From contig CAUYUJ010004739.1 of assembly GCA_963575745.1 (NCBI GenBank), positions 1-20,000 on the forward strand: a stretch of 20,000 nt of DNA, given 5' to 3'. The notes under the pieces were generated by a model. The model ran no database searches, was not told the origin of the DNA, and saw only the letters and a program-made list of their open reading frames with translations. This stretch comes from Prorocentrum cordatum (Eukaryota > Sar > Dinophyceae > Prorocentrales > Prorocentraceae). A program made the translations under genes and the position numbers. This document shows positions 1-7,810 of the stretch, one piece after another (position 1 is the stretch's first letter; the number at the start of each line of letters is the position of its first letter).

Positions 1-98
1 GAGGAGGAGGAGGAGGAGGAGGGGGAGGAGGGGGAGCGTGAGGAGGAGGAGAAGGAGGAGGTTGAGGAGCAGGAGGAGCAGGAGAGCAGGAAAAAACG
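1..98. repeat. GGA/GAG trinucleotide microsatellite
   Basis: The plus strand is nearly pure purine, built from GAG and GGA triplets with a few single-base changes. The window begins inside it, so its left edge is not seen. Confidence 0.95.
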
Positions 99-127
99 GT
101 GAGCAGGAGGAGGGCCATGGGCCACGG

Positions 128-176
128 GGGGATGCTGATTATGATGATGATAGCGATGATAATTATGATGATGATG

Positions 177-208
<32 letters not shown>

Positions 209-432
209 GACGATGACGACGATGATGATGATGCTGAGGATGCCGGTACTGTTGCTGTTGATGATGATGATGGTGATGATGATGAGGAGGAGGAGGAAGA
301 AGAAGAAGAAAAAGAAGAAGAAAGGCGAGGAGAGGGGGATGCAGGGTACGAGGCACAGGGGGATCAGGAGGATGAGCAGGAGGAGGAGGAGGAGGAGGAG
401 GAGGAGGAGGAGGAGGAGGAGGAGGAGGAGGA
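128..432. repeat. Compound GAT then GAG/GAA microsatellite
   Basis: From about 134 to 285 the sequence is mostly GAT triplets with GAC and GGT variants. It grades into GAG/GAA (283-330) and then, after a 45-base interruption, a nearly pure GAG run (about 376-430). The open frames here encode poly-Asp/poly-Glu in one frame and poly-Met in another, as any such repeat would, so I do not call a gene. Confidence 0.95.
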
Positions 433-536
433 CACCGACGACGAGGATTCGTGGGAGGAACACAGTGGAAGGTTGGATGGATGACCAGGTACGTGGGAGG
501 AAAGGAGAGGAGGATGAGGAGGCGGCTGCGGAGAGG

Positions 537-606
537 ATGTGTCGTCGTCGTCGTCGTCATCGCCGTCTTCACCTCGTCGTCCTCGTGGAAGTCGTCGCCG
601 TCGTAA
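537..606. repeat. GTC-rich degenerate microsatellite
   Basis: Short run of GTC triplets (541-558) followed by diverged CGTC-rich sequence. It sits just before the conserved dispersed segment. Confidence 0.8.
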
Positions 607-611
607 GGGCC

Positions 612-826
612 CAACCCCATGCAGCTGCGAGTAACGCGGGATGACTCTCTCCTCATAGGTAGCGCGCCGCCAGAGGGGTGGAGCCCGAGGCATTGCGGAT
701 GGGGGCCGCGAAGCGTCTGAGGGGGTTGCCGAAATGAGGCGGACGCGCAAAATGGAAATGCCCATTGGAGCCTTCGGCGGAGCTCCACGTGAGGCCGACA
801 AGACGTGTGAGGGTGTGGCTTAATGG
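612..826 (+). repeat. Conserved dispersed dinoflagellate-type segment, possibly LSU-rRNA-derived
   Basis: This non-repetitive segment sits between microsatellites. Its conceptual translation from about 694 (MGAAKRLRGLPK, an in-frame TGA, then GGRAKWKCPLEPSAELHVRP) resembles a segment I recognise from memory as recurring in dinoflagellate genome sequence; this could not be checked here. At base level it shares short blocks with the conserved eukaryotic large-subunit rRNA core: GAGTAAC (629-635), ATGACTCTCT (641-650), GGTAGC (658-663) and GACGCGCA followed by ATGGA (742-755). The blocks are in rRNA order but separated by extra sequence. It may be a decayed LSU-rRNA fragment or an unrelated repeat. 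The in-frame stop argues against a working protein. Confidence 0.45.
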
Positions 827-827
827 G

Positions 828-905
828 ACGACGACAACGACGACCGCGACGACGACGACGACGACGAAGACGGCGGGGGGGGCGGCATGCGGACCTGCCC
901 GATGG

Positions 906-967
<62 letters not shown>

Positions 968-969
968 CG
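828..969. repeat. GAC/ACG trinucleotide microsatellite (two blocks)
   Basis: GAC triplets with interruptions at 828-872, a short GC-rich spacer, then about 20 uninterrupted GAC units (905-965). It directly follows the dispersed segment and precedes the palindrome cluster. Confidence 0.95.
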
Positions 970-978
970 GGGGGGACG

Positions 979-1120
979 GCTCGATGGGAGCTCTAACATG
1001 CTACGTTAGAGCTCCCATCGAGCTCTAACATAGCATGTTAGAGTTCACAATTCTCACATCGAAATCTAACATAGCATGTTAGAGCCCCCAAGGAGCTCTT
1101 ACATAGCATGTTAGAGCTCC
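979..1120. repeat. Cluster of four short palindromic repeats
   Basis: Four copies of an imperfect palindrome built on the arms CTCTAACAT and ATGTTAGAG lie at about 979-1023, 1023-1043, 1065-1083 and 1092-1120. The first forms a perfect 19-bp stem (979-997 with 1005-1023) around a 7-base loop. Copies two and three have 8-9 bp stems around an AGC loop. Copy four has 13 paired positions with one mismatch. The spacers differ. The copies could be hairpin-type mobile repeats or protein-binding palindromes; I do not recognise the family. Confidence 0.85.
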
Positions 1121-1149
1121 ATGACATTACCTTGAGCCATGTCCTACGG

Positions 1150-1350
1150 ACCACAATGGTGACGATGGTGATGGTGATGGCGATGCTGATGGTATGGATG
1201 GTGATGATGATGATGGTGATGGTGATGATGGTATGGTGAGGGCGGCTGTGATGGTGATGATGGTGATGGTGATGATGGTGATTGTGGATGTGATGAGCAC
1301 CGCCATCATCACCATCACCATCGCCACCACCATCAGCACTATGATTTGAT
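1150..1350. repeat. GAT microsatellite folding back on an ATC microsatellite
   Basis: GATGGT/GATGAT units run to about 1290 and are followed within ten bases by CATCATCACCATCACC units (about 1299-1345). The two halves are reverse complements, so one strand can fold into a long imperfect hairpin. Confidence 0.85.
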
Positions 1351-1430
1351 AACCACCATCATTACAAGTGTCGTCGGCATCAAAACACAAAAACACTCAA
1401 CCAACTCAACCTAAAACCGCCCTAAAGACA

Positions 1431-1665
1431 GCCAGGCTCGGCCGCGGCTGGACCAAAAGGTTTTCCGCCCGGCAACCGGTGGCCCGCGGTGTTCCGCCGG
1501 TGTCCCGCTAGTGTCCCGCTGGTGTCCCGCAGGTGTCCCGTCGTGGCTGGGCCGCGGCCGGACCAAAAGGGTCTCCGCCCGGCAACCGGTGGCGCGCGGT
1601 GTCCCGCCGGTGTCCCGCTGGTCTCCCGGTGGTGTCCCGCCGGTGTCCCGTCTTTGTCCCGTGGT
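1431..1665. repeat. Two 110-bp tandem units with embedded GTGTCCCG minisatellite
   Basis: GCCGCGG-CTGG/CCGG followed by ACCAAAAGG recurs at 1441 and 1551, a period of 110 bases, with a few substitutions. Inside and after each unit, the 10-base motif GGTGTCCCGC repeats with slight changes. The same motif appears reverse-complemented in the right arm (3660-4560), so this is the outer part of the left foldback arm. Confidence 0.85.
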
Positions 1666-2155
1666 GAGATCGACAGTGAGATCGATAGTGATATCGAAAG
1701 TGAGGCCGATAATGAAACCGATAGTGAGATCGTTAGCGAGATCTATAGTGAGAGATCGATCGTGAGATCTATCGCGAGATCAATCGTGAGATCGATAATG
1801 ATATCGATGGTGAGATCGATAGTGAGATCGATCGACTGGGATCGATAACGAGATCGATCGTTGAACCGATAGTGAAATGAATAGTGGGATCGAAAGCGAG
1901 ATCGATTGTGAGATCGATAGCGAAATCGATGGAGGGATCGATAGTGGGATGGATAGTGATATCGAGAGTGAGATCGATTGTGTCCCGTCGGTGTCCCATC
2001 GGTGTCCCGTGGTTGCACGTGCTGAAATCGATAGTGATATCGATAATGGTACCGATCGTTAGATCGATGAGACCGATCATGAGAACGATAGTGAGATCGA
2101 TGGGATGATCGATACTGAGATCGACTGTCAGATCAATCGTGAGATCGACGTTGAG
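1664..2155. repeat. 12-bp satellite, GAGATCGATAGT units, left arm
   Basis: About forty imperfect copies of a 12-base unit based on GATCGATAGTGA, broken at about 1980-2022 by a patch of GTGTCCCG units. Because 12 is a multiple of three, all frames stay open and encode short repeats such as EIDS, RSIV or IDLT. These look like by-products rather than genes. The same satellite occurs inverted at 3635-4165, and a short same-orientation patch lies at 3281-3330. Confidence 0.9.
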
Positions 2156-2159
2156 ACTC

Positions 2160-2345
2160 TTAACACCAAGGCTCCCAAACGGCCCCCCAAGCCCTTGCAA
2201 AACGAATGAAATAAATTATTATTACGTTGGTTCCCGGGGGAGAGGGGGGAATGGTACCAAGGCGCCCAAGAGCGAAGGGTGACGTAAACAACTCGACACC
2301 AGGGCTCCCAAGAGCGAGCGGCAACGCAACGATCTCCACTAGCAT
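2160..2345. repeat. Diverged short repeats around ACCAAGGCTCCC
   Basis: Variants of ACCAAGGCTCCCAA begin at 2164, 2256 and 2298, the last two 42 bases apart and followed by AGAGCGA. Between them lies an AT-rich patch (2205-2225). No coding signal is visible. Confidence 0.6.
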
Positions 2346-2377
2346 CGTCAAAACAACAATCACCACTGTTGCCCATT

Positions 2378-2545
2378 TCTGGCCCCCTCCCCCCCCAACC
2401 TCCTTATCACCCGCAGGGTGGTCGTATAACTATATCGGGGGTTGGGGGTGAGATCGCGGTGAAACGGAGACCCCCCACCGGGAAATCGGTTTCGGTTCCG
2501 TCTTCGTGTCGTGCGTGCGGGCGACGCGAAGCTGCTCGTGATCCT
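2378..2545 (+). repeat. Dispersed hairpin-containing element, copy 1
   Basis: The segment contains CCCCAACCTCC, a GCAGGGTGGTCGTATA stretch, GGGGGTTGGGGGTGAGATCG, and then GAAACGGAGACCCC and GTGCGTGCGGGCGACG. The second half matches the reverse complement of 4640-4735. The first half shares GCAGGGxGGTCGTATA with 3555-3571. CCCCAACCTCC and GGGGGTTGGGG can pair, so the copy may fold. Confidence 0.75.
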
Positions 2546-2562
2546 CCTGTAACTAAGCCGAA

Positions 2563-2735
2563 GTAGGAGCGAAAGTCCGCTCCCCGTCCACCGGTGGCCA
2601 GGAGGTGTCCCAGTTGGGCGGTGTCCCGGGTGTCCCGGGTGTCAGTAGGAGCGAAATTTCGTTTCCCGTCCGCCGGTCGCTGGGAGCCCAGCTGGGGCGG
2701 GCGGTGTCCCGGGTGTCCCGGGCGTCCCGGCGCTA
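2563..2735. repeat. 82-bp tandem duplication containing GTGTCCCGG units
   Basis: GTAGGAGCGAAA starts at 2563 and again at 2645. Both copies run through CCCGTCC-CCGGT and end in repeated GTGTCCCGG. The second copy is diverged by substitutions and small indels. Confidence 0.8.
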
Positions 2736-2764
2736 ACGCATGTCGCTAATTTCATTATTCATTT

Positions 2765-2789
2765 TTGTTCGGCGCCTGCGGCGGGCTTT
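2765..2789 (+). repeat. 25-bp exact direct repeat, copy a
   Basis: The 25 bases starting TTGTTCGGCGCC and ending GCGGGCTTT recur exactly at 3241-3265. The core GCGCCTGCGGCGGGC can form a small stem. The two copies lie in otherwise unrelated sequence. Confidence 0.85.
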
Positions 2790-2890
2790 CTTATCCAATC
2801 CAACTTATCTTATCCAGCGACACGCCGAACACGCTGAGGGACAGTCTGTCGCGCTCCCCGCCGCCGTGGTGACTCAAGTGGGGCGCGAAC

Positions 2891-2920
2891 AAATATACAT
2901 ATATATATATATATATATAT
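2891..2920. repeat. TA dinucleotide microsatellite
   Basis: About 14 TA units in a GC-rich context. A shorter ATATA-rich patch follows at 3011-3038. Confidence 0.9.
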
Positions 2921-3036
2921 GAATCTTAGTTGCCACCGCCATCGCTGCTGTCAGCACCGCCGCACCCATCACCCATCGTCACTGCCATCATTGCGGTGGA
3001 GGGGGAGACTGATATCTATATAAATATACATATATA

Positions 3037-3075
3037 TGTAGAGAGAGAGAGAGAGAAAAAAAAAGAGAGAGAGAG

Positions 3076-3126
<51 letters not shown>

Positions 3127-3136
3127 GAGACAGAGA
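3037..3136. repeat. GA microsatellite with GAAA patch
   Basis: A plus-strand purine run: GA units, a short A run, GAAA units (about 3076-3097), then GA units. A second, less regular GA block lies at about 3378-3485. Confidence 0.9.
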
Positions 3137-3240
3137 TTACCTAGTATGCGATGGTTGTCTCGTGGTTGTCTTGTGATTATCCTGATGGTTGTCTGGTGGT
3201 TGTGCCAATGGTTGTCCTGTGGTTGTCCAACAAAAAATAA

Positions 3241-3265
3241 TTGTTCGGCGCCTGCGGCGGGCTTT
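3241..3265 (+). repeat. 25-bp exact direct repeat, copy b
   Basis: Identical to 2765-2789 and in the same orientation, 476 bases downstream. A short patch of the 12-bp satellite follows at 3281-3330. Confidence 0.85.
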
Positions 3266-3377
3266 ATCACTTTGCTTTTGAGGTCGATAGTGAGATCGAC
3301 AGTGAGATTCACCGATAGGTCGGTCGACGGATAGGAAGATAGTGGGATCTCATCGTCATCGCGATCATCATTGTGGT

Positions 3378-3485
3378 GGAGAGAGACTCTGATAGAGAGG
3401 GAGACTGCGAGAGAGGGCGAGAGAGAGAGAGAGAGACACTGAGAGTGAGAGAGAGAGCGAGAGGCAGAGAGAAAGAGAGAGATGA
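3378..3485. repeat. Interrupted GA microsatellite
   Basis: GA dinucleotides interrupted by GC, AC and GGC bases. No coding signal. Confidence 0.85.
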
Positions 3486-3534
3486 GATCAAGGTGACAAG
3501 CTGGAGGTCAGTCAGGGTTGGCATTTAATCTCAA

Positions 3535-3624
3535 TCCCCCCCTAACCTTCTTACAGCAGGGCGGTCGTATAGGTATATACACCTATACGACCACCCTTCG
3601 AGTGATTAGAAGGTTGTGGGGGAA
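3535..3624. repeat. About 90-bp foldback hairpin
   Basis: GGTCGTATAGGT (3563-3574) pairs perfectly with ACCTATACGACC (3581-3592) around a 6-base loop. Four further pairs lie beyond one mismatch (3558-3561 with 3594-3597). Farther out, AACCTTCT (3544-3551) pairs with AGAAGGTT (3608-3615), and C and G runs pair at the edges. It shares GCAGGGxGGTCGTATA with 2378-2545, so it belongs to the same dispersed family. Confidence 0.8.
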
Positions 3625-3634
3625 CCAACATCTG

Positions 3635-4165
3635 ACTCTATCGATCTCACTATCGATCTCACTCAACGGGACACCACAGGACACCACGGGACACCACGGG
3701 ACACCACATCGATCTCACTATCGATCTCACTATCGATCTCAGTCAACGGGACACCACGGAACACCTGTCGATCACACTATCCGTCTCACTATTGATCTCA
3801 CTTTTTGGGACACCACGGGACACCACTGGACACCTCGGGGCACCACATCGATCTCAGTATCGATCTCAGTATTGACTTCACTATTGATCTCACTCAACGG
3901 GACACCACGGGACACCACGGGACACCTGTCGATCTCACTGTCGATCTCACTCAACGGGACACCACAGGACACCACGGAACACCTCGGGGCACCACATCGA
4001 TCTCACTATCGATCTCACTCAACGGGACACCACGGGACACTTGTGATCTCACTACCGGTCTCACTATCTATCTCCCTTTTTGGGACACCATGGGACACCT
4101 CGGGGCACCACATCGATCTCAGTGTCGATCTCACGATCGATCTCTCTATCGATCTCACTCAACGG
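3635..4165. repeat. 12-bp satellite mixed with GGGACACCAC units, right arm (inverted)
   Basis: ATCGATCTCACT units, the reverse complement of the left-arm unit, alternate with runs of GGGACACCAC, the reverse complement of GTGGTGTCCC. The composite CTCAACGGGACACCAC recurs at least six times. Open frames encode SISLSISLNGTPRDTTGHH-like repeats on one strand and are not gene-like. Confidence 0.9.
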
Positions 4166-4189
4166 GACACCACGGGACACCACGGGACA

Positions 4190-4612
4190 CCACGCGACAC
4201 CACGCGACACCGCGAGCCACCGTCGGACGGACGGACGGACGGGCGGGCGGGGGATAATCATTTGTCTTGACTTCGCCTTAGCAAAAGCGGACACCACGGG
4301 ACACCACGGAACATCGCGGGACACCGCGAGCCATCGCCGGACGGACGGACGGACGGGGGAGAATCATTTGTCTGGACTTCGCCCTAGCAAAAGCGGACAC
4401 CACGGGACACCATGGGACACCACGGGACACCGCGGGCCACTGCCGAACGGACGGACGGACGGGGGAGAATCATTTGTCTTGACTTCGCCCTAGCAAAGGC
4501 GAACACTACGGGACACCACGGGACACCACGCGACACCGCGGGACACCGCGGGCCACCGCCGCACGGACAGATGGAGGAGAAACATTTGTCTTGACTTCGC
4601 CCTAGCAACAGC
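4190..4612. repeat. Four tandem units of 106-112 bp
   Basis: Each unit has GGGACACCACG repeats, a CGGACGGACGGACGG patch, and a unique tail CATTTGTCTTGACTTCGCC followed by CTTAGCAA or CCTAGCAA. The CATTTGTC tail falls at about 4259, 4365, 4471 and 4583, giving periods of 106, 106 and 112. This forms the outer part of the right foldback arm. Confidence 0.9.
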
Positions 4613-4740
4613 GGGTTCATTCCTCTCGCGCGCCCACGCAGCTTCGCCTCGCCCGCACGCACGACGCGAACGAAACGAAACAATTTCCCGGTTGGGGGTC
4701 TCCGTTCCACTGCGATCTCACCCCCCCAACCTCCGATACA
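4613..4740 (-). repeat. Dispersed hairpin-containing element, inverted copy
   Basis: Reverse-complemented, this matches 2435-2535. Shared blocks include GGTGAGATCGC, ACGGAGACCCCC, CCGGGAAAT and CGTCGTGCGTGCGGGCGA(G/C)GCGAAGCTG (given as two halves around a variable base), with substitutions and small gaps. It lies in opposite orientation to copy 1, mirroring the flanking satellite arms. Confidence 0.8.
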
Positions 4741-5398
4741 TCTATATATGTATGTATTCATATATATATATATATGTATCTATGCGTGCACACATAGATA
4801 CGTACACACATTCGTGCATACACACATACACACATACATACATACGTGCATGCATACAGGCATGCGGGCATGCATGCATACACACATACAGACATGTATA
4901 CGTACATACATATGTACATCCATACATCCATCCATCCATCCATCCATACATACACACGTACACACCTACATTCATACTTACGTACGTACATGCAAACACT
5001 CATACGTACACACATACACACAGACATGCACACATACATAAACACATACATACATACATACGTGCATGCATGCATGCATGCATACATATATATATATGTG
5101 TATATATACATATAAGTATATATGTATTAACACTTATATATATGCACATGCATACACATACGTACATGTATACACACGCACTTGTATGCACGTGTCTATC
5201 AATGTGCGTGTGTGTGTGTGTGTGCGCGTACGTGCGTGCGCACGTGCGTGGGAGCGTGCGTCCGTGCGTGCGTGCGTGTGTGTGTGTGTGTGTGTGTATG
5301 TGTGTGCGTTTGTGCGTGCACGTGCGTGCGAGCGTGCGAGCGTGCGTGCGTGCGTTGGTGTGTGTGTGTGTGAGTGTGTGTGTGTGTGCGTGGAAAAC
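4741..5398. repeat. Compound CATA/CATG and GTGT/GTGC microsatellite
   Basis: Dominated by CATACATA/CATGCATG and TATA patches to about 5180, then by GTGTGTGT and GTGCGTGC alternations to about 5395. Alternating purine-pyrimidine sequence of this kind is prone to Z-DNA. The overlapping open frames in all six phases are by-products. Confidence 0.95.
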
Positions 5399-5630
5399 AT
5401 GGTTGCGGACTGCTCGAGCGCGTCTTACAACTGCGTTTCGCACTCGTCTCTGGCATTTTCCAGAATGCAAATCCCATCGGCCCTCTGGGCTAAGGTGGTC
5501 TTCTTCCTCCATCATCCCCCCTCTTCCCCATCGGGGAGGGGCTTACGTCTGCTCTTTATTACTAAACACCCCCATTCCCCACCCGACTGGCGACAAACCC
5601 GATGAAATGCCGACCGCCCCTTCCGCCAGC
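5399..5630. other. Unique spacer, no gene seen
   Basis: About 230 bases of mixed sequence between two microsatellite blocks. I see no motif, RNA fold or gene-like open frame here. Confidence 0.5.
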
Positions 5631-6240
5631 CCTGCTTCTTCCTCCTCCTCCTCCCCCTCCTCCTCCTCCCGGCCTCGACGGTGGCGCTCCAGATGGAGCG
5701 GTCGAAGTCGTTCCAGGGGCGCTCGTCCCCGAAGCGGAAGGAGTAGTGCATGTCCCCCTGCGCTGGCGTGCCCGCTGCGCAAGGGCCGCCTCCTTTTCCT
5801 CCTTCTCCTGCTGCTGCTCCTCCTCCTCCTTCCTTCCTTCCTTCCCTCCTCCTCCTCCTCCTCCTCCTTCTCCTCTTCATCTTCCTCCTCCTCCTCCTTC
5901 TCCCCCTCCTCATCATCACCATCATCATCAGCATCATCATCATCAGCAGCATCATCAGCAGCATCCTCATCAGCATCCTCATCCTCATCGTCATCAGCAT
6001 CCTCATCATCATCCTCATCCTCATCCTCATCGGCATCATCATCATCACCACCGTCACCAACATCATCATCATCACTCACTCACTCACTCACTCACTCACT
6101 CACTCACTCACTCACTCACTCACTCACTCACCATCATCATCACCATCACCACCACCATCATCATCATCACCACCAACCATCACTCACTCAGCGCTGTCTC
6201 TATCTTTCCCTTTTTTTTTCTCTCTCTCTCTCTCTTTCTG
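5631..6240. repeat. TCC, ATC and CACT compound microsatellite
   Basis: TCC-rich tracts (5635-5670 and 5795-5912) surround a less repetitive patch (5672-5795). They are followed by ATC/CATCAG units (5913-6071), about 15 CACT tetranucleotides (6072-6132), a second ATC/ACC tract (6132-6180) and a TTTTC/TC run (6205-6240). The long plus-strand frame through this region is compositionally driven. Confidence 0.95.
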
Positions 6241-6429
6241 AAGCTGTCTGGCTGTCTCTGGCATTGCCCTTCCCCTCCCCTCCCGAAGCCCCGGCCCTCA
6301 TATGGCCCCCTCTTACCTGTGCTGCCACTCCTCGTCCTGCTCCTCTATTTGCGCCTCAATTTGTTCCTCCCCTCCACCGCTTGGTCCTCCTCCTCGTCAT
6401 CATCTTCTGCTTCCCCTTAATTGCCACTT

Positions 6430-6512
6430 CTCATTCTCATCACCATCACCATCACCATCACCATCACCATCACCATCACCATCACCATCACCATCATCAT
6501 CATCCTCATCCG

Positions 6513-6601
<89 letters not shown>

Positions 6602-6616
6602 ACATCAGCATCATCA
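6430..6616. repeat. ACC-ATC then pure ATC microsatellite
   Basis: CATCAC hexamers (about 6436-6494) give way to more than 30 uninterrupted ATC triplets (about 6513-6601). The long perfect tract suggests recent slippage. Confidence 0.95.
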
Positions 6617-6639
6617 ACACCATAACCATCATTTGCCCC

Positions 6640-7640
6640 TCATCACAACGCACCCAAGCCAACACCCGCGGTGAAACGGCCCAGTTATAGCTTGGGGCCT
6701 CGGCTGGATCGCACCGGTGGAATCATGAGGACTGCTCGTGCCAACAGTGCATTCCTGCACGTGCCGGGTACGCAAGGGGAGAGAGGCGTGGTCGGACGGA
6801 AGAGGGGGAGCTGGAGTATGAGGAAGAAACGACAAGAGAGAAGCGAACTAGACCAGGGCCTCAAAACGAGGATCGGCCGGCACATCCAAAGTTTGCACAC
6901 TGCCTACCGTTGGCGCCGCCCGGGGAGGACAAATCCTGCCCCCCAGCGGGAAACAAAGGCAAGCAATTCCGAGGAGAAGAGGGAGGGAGAAGGAAAAGGA
7001 GAGATGAGGAGAGGGTGGCAGAGAAAACAGAGCTAGCGCGCCCACGACCCCGAATCGGCGGGCGGCGCCACGCGTGAGGACGACACAAGCTGGCGCGCGA
7101 GGACGCGTCGGCCATCGCGAAGGCGATGGCCCTCGGCGAACCCGAGGGCGCGGCCGCAAGCACCGACCCGGCAGGTGACGGATCGACGCCGTCAGGGCCG
7201 CAGCCCGCGCAAGCGCGGCCACACTTGGGTCGGGCATGCCCCCCTACAGGCGGATTCTGGTCGAACAAAAACTCACACATATCCCAGACATACTCCCAAA
7301 TGGCGAAAAAATGCGCCAAAACATCGTCCCCAGACTATTTCTGACTATGCCTGAATCTTCCTCCTGCAGACGGACAGGCCCGACTTACGGCCACACCCAG
7401 CGCGCGCTCCTCGCCGGCAGCCGCCTCCCCGTCGGCCGACGCGGGCCGGCGCCGCCGCGACGCGCGCGCCGCCCGCCGCCGGGTGTCCGCCGCGAGGCTG
7501 GCCTCGAGCCGTCGCTGCCCGACGCGCGCCGCGCTGGCGCGGCGCCGCGCGAGCTGCCGCGCCGAGCGCTGCGCGAGGAGCCGAAGGGGGGCCTCCGCGC
7601 GGGCGCGCCCGCAGTGCGCGCGAGGACACGACCCCAGACC
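6640..7640. other. GC-rich non-repetitive stretch, no supported gene
   Basis: About 1 kb without microsatellites. Several short frames are open on both strands, but none carries a motif I recognise. The Arg/Ala/Pro-rich frames at 7345-7640 are explained by GCG-rich composition. A lower-GC patch (about 7250-7370) includes an A-run flanked by GGCG and GCGCC. It could hold decayed transposon sequence, but I see no evidence. Confidence 0.4.
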
Positions 7641-7810
7641 CCCGACGTCATGATTTTTTCATGACGCGACCCCCAGAGGTCCAGACCCTTTCCCCAGGAC
7701 CGGTTCTTCATCCCGAGTCGTTTTTTGACGCTCCCGAGGCCCGGTGAGGGCCCTCAGAGGCCGAAAATAGCGAAAAACCTCCCGTCGTGATTTTTTCATG
7801 ACTCGAGGAG
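7641..7810. repeat. Three tandem units of about 68 bp carrying a T-loop hairpin
   Basis: Each unit begins CCCG and has a T6 run between inverted GTC and GAC arms; the T6 runs start at 7654, 7721 and 7791. Unit one forms a perfect 8-bp stem, CGTCATGA (7646-7653) with TCATGACG (7659-7666). Unit three forms a 7-bp stem (7784-7790 with 7796-7802) with one wobble pair. Unit two has lost most of its stem. The array sits at the 3' end of retroelement 2 (minus strand), and the last retroelement frame stops inside the unit-three hairpin. Confidence 0.75.

Noticed and set aside
38-484. Acidic poly-Asp/poly-Glu protein
   Set aside because: Entirely explained by GAT, GAC and GAG microsatellites.
4200-4612. 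Regular 106-bp units considered as a CRISPR array
   Set aside because: The repeated part is most of the unit, there are no unique spacers of constant length, the subrepeats are internal, and the context is eukaryotic.
4692-6674. A 660-residue plus-strand open frame
   Set aside because: It crosses CATA, GTGT, TCC, CACT and ATC microsatellites, giving Ser, His and Tyr runs. Equally long frames are open in other phases and on the other strand.
6671-7036. A 121-residue plus-strand frame in unique sequence
   Set aside because: No motif, a basic low-complexity C-terminus, and competing frames on the other strand. Too little evidence for a gene.
7646-7802. Hairpins with T runs considered as bacterial intrinsic terminators
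   Set aside because: The T run is in the loop, not after the stem, and nothing else in the window is bacterial.
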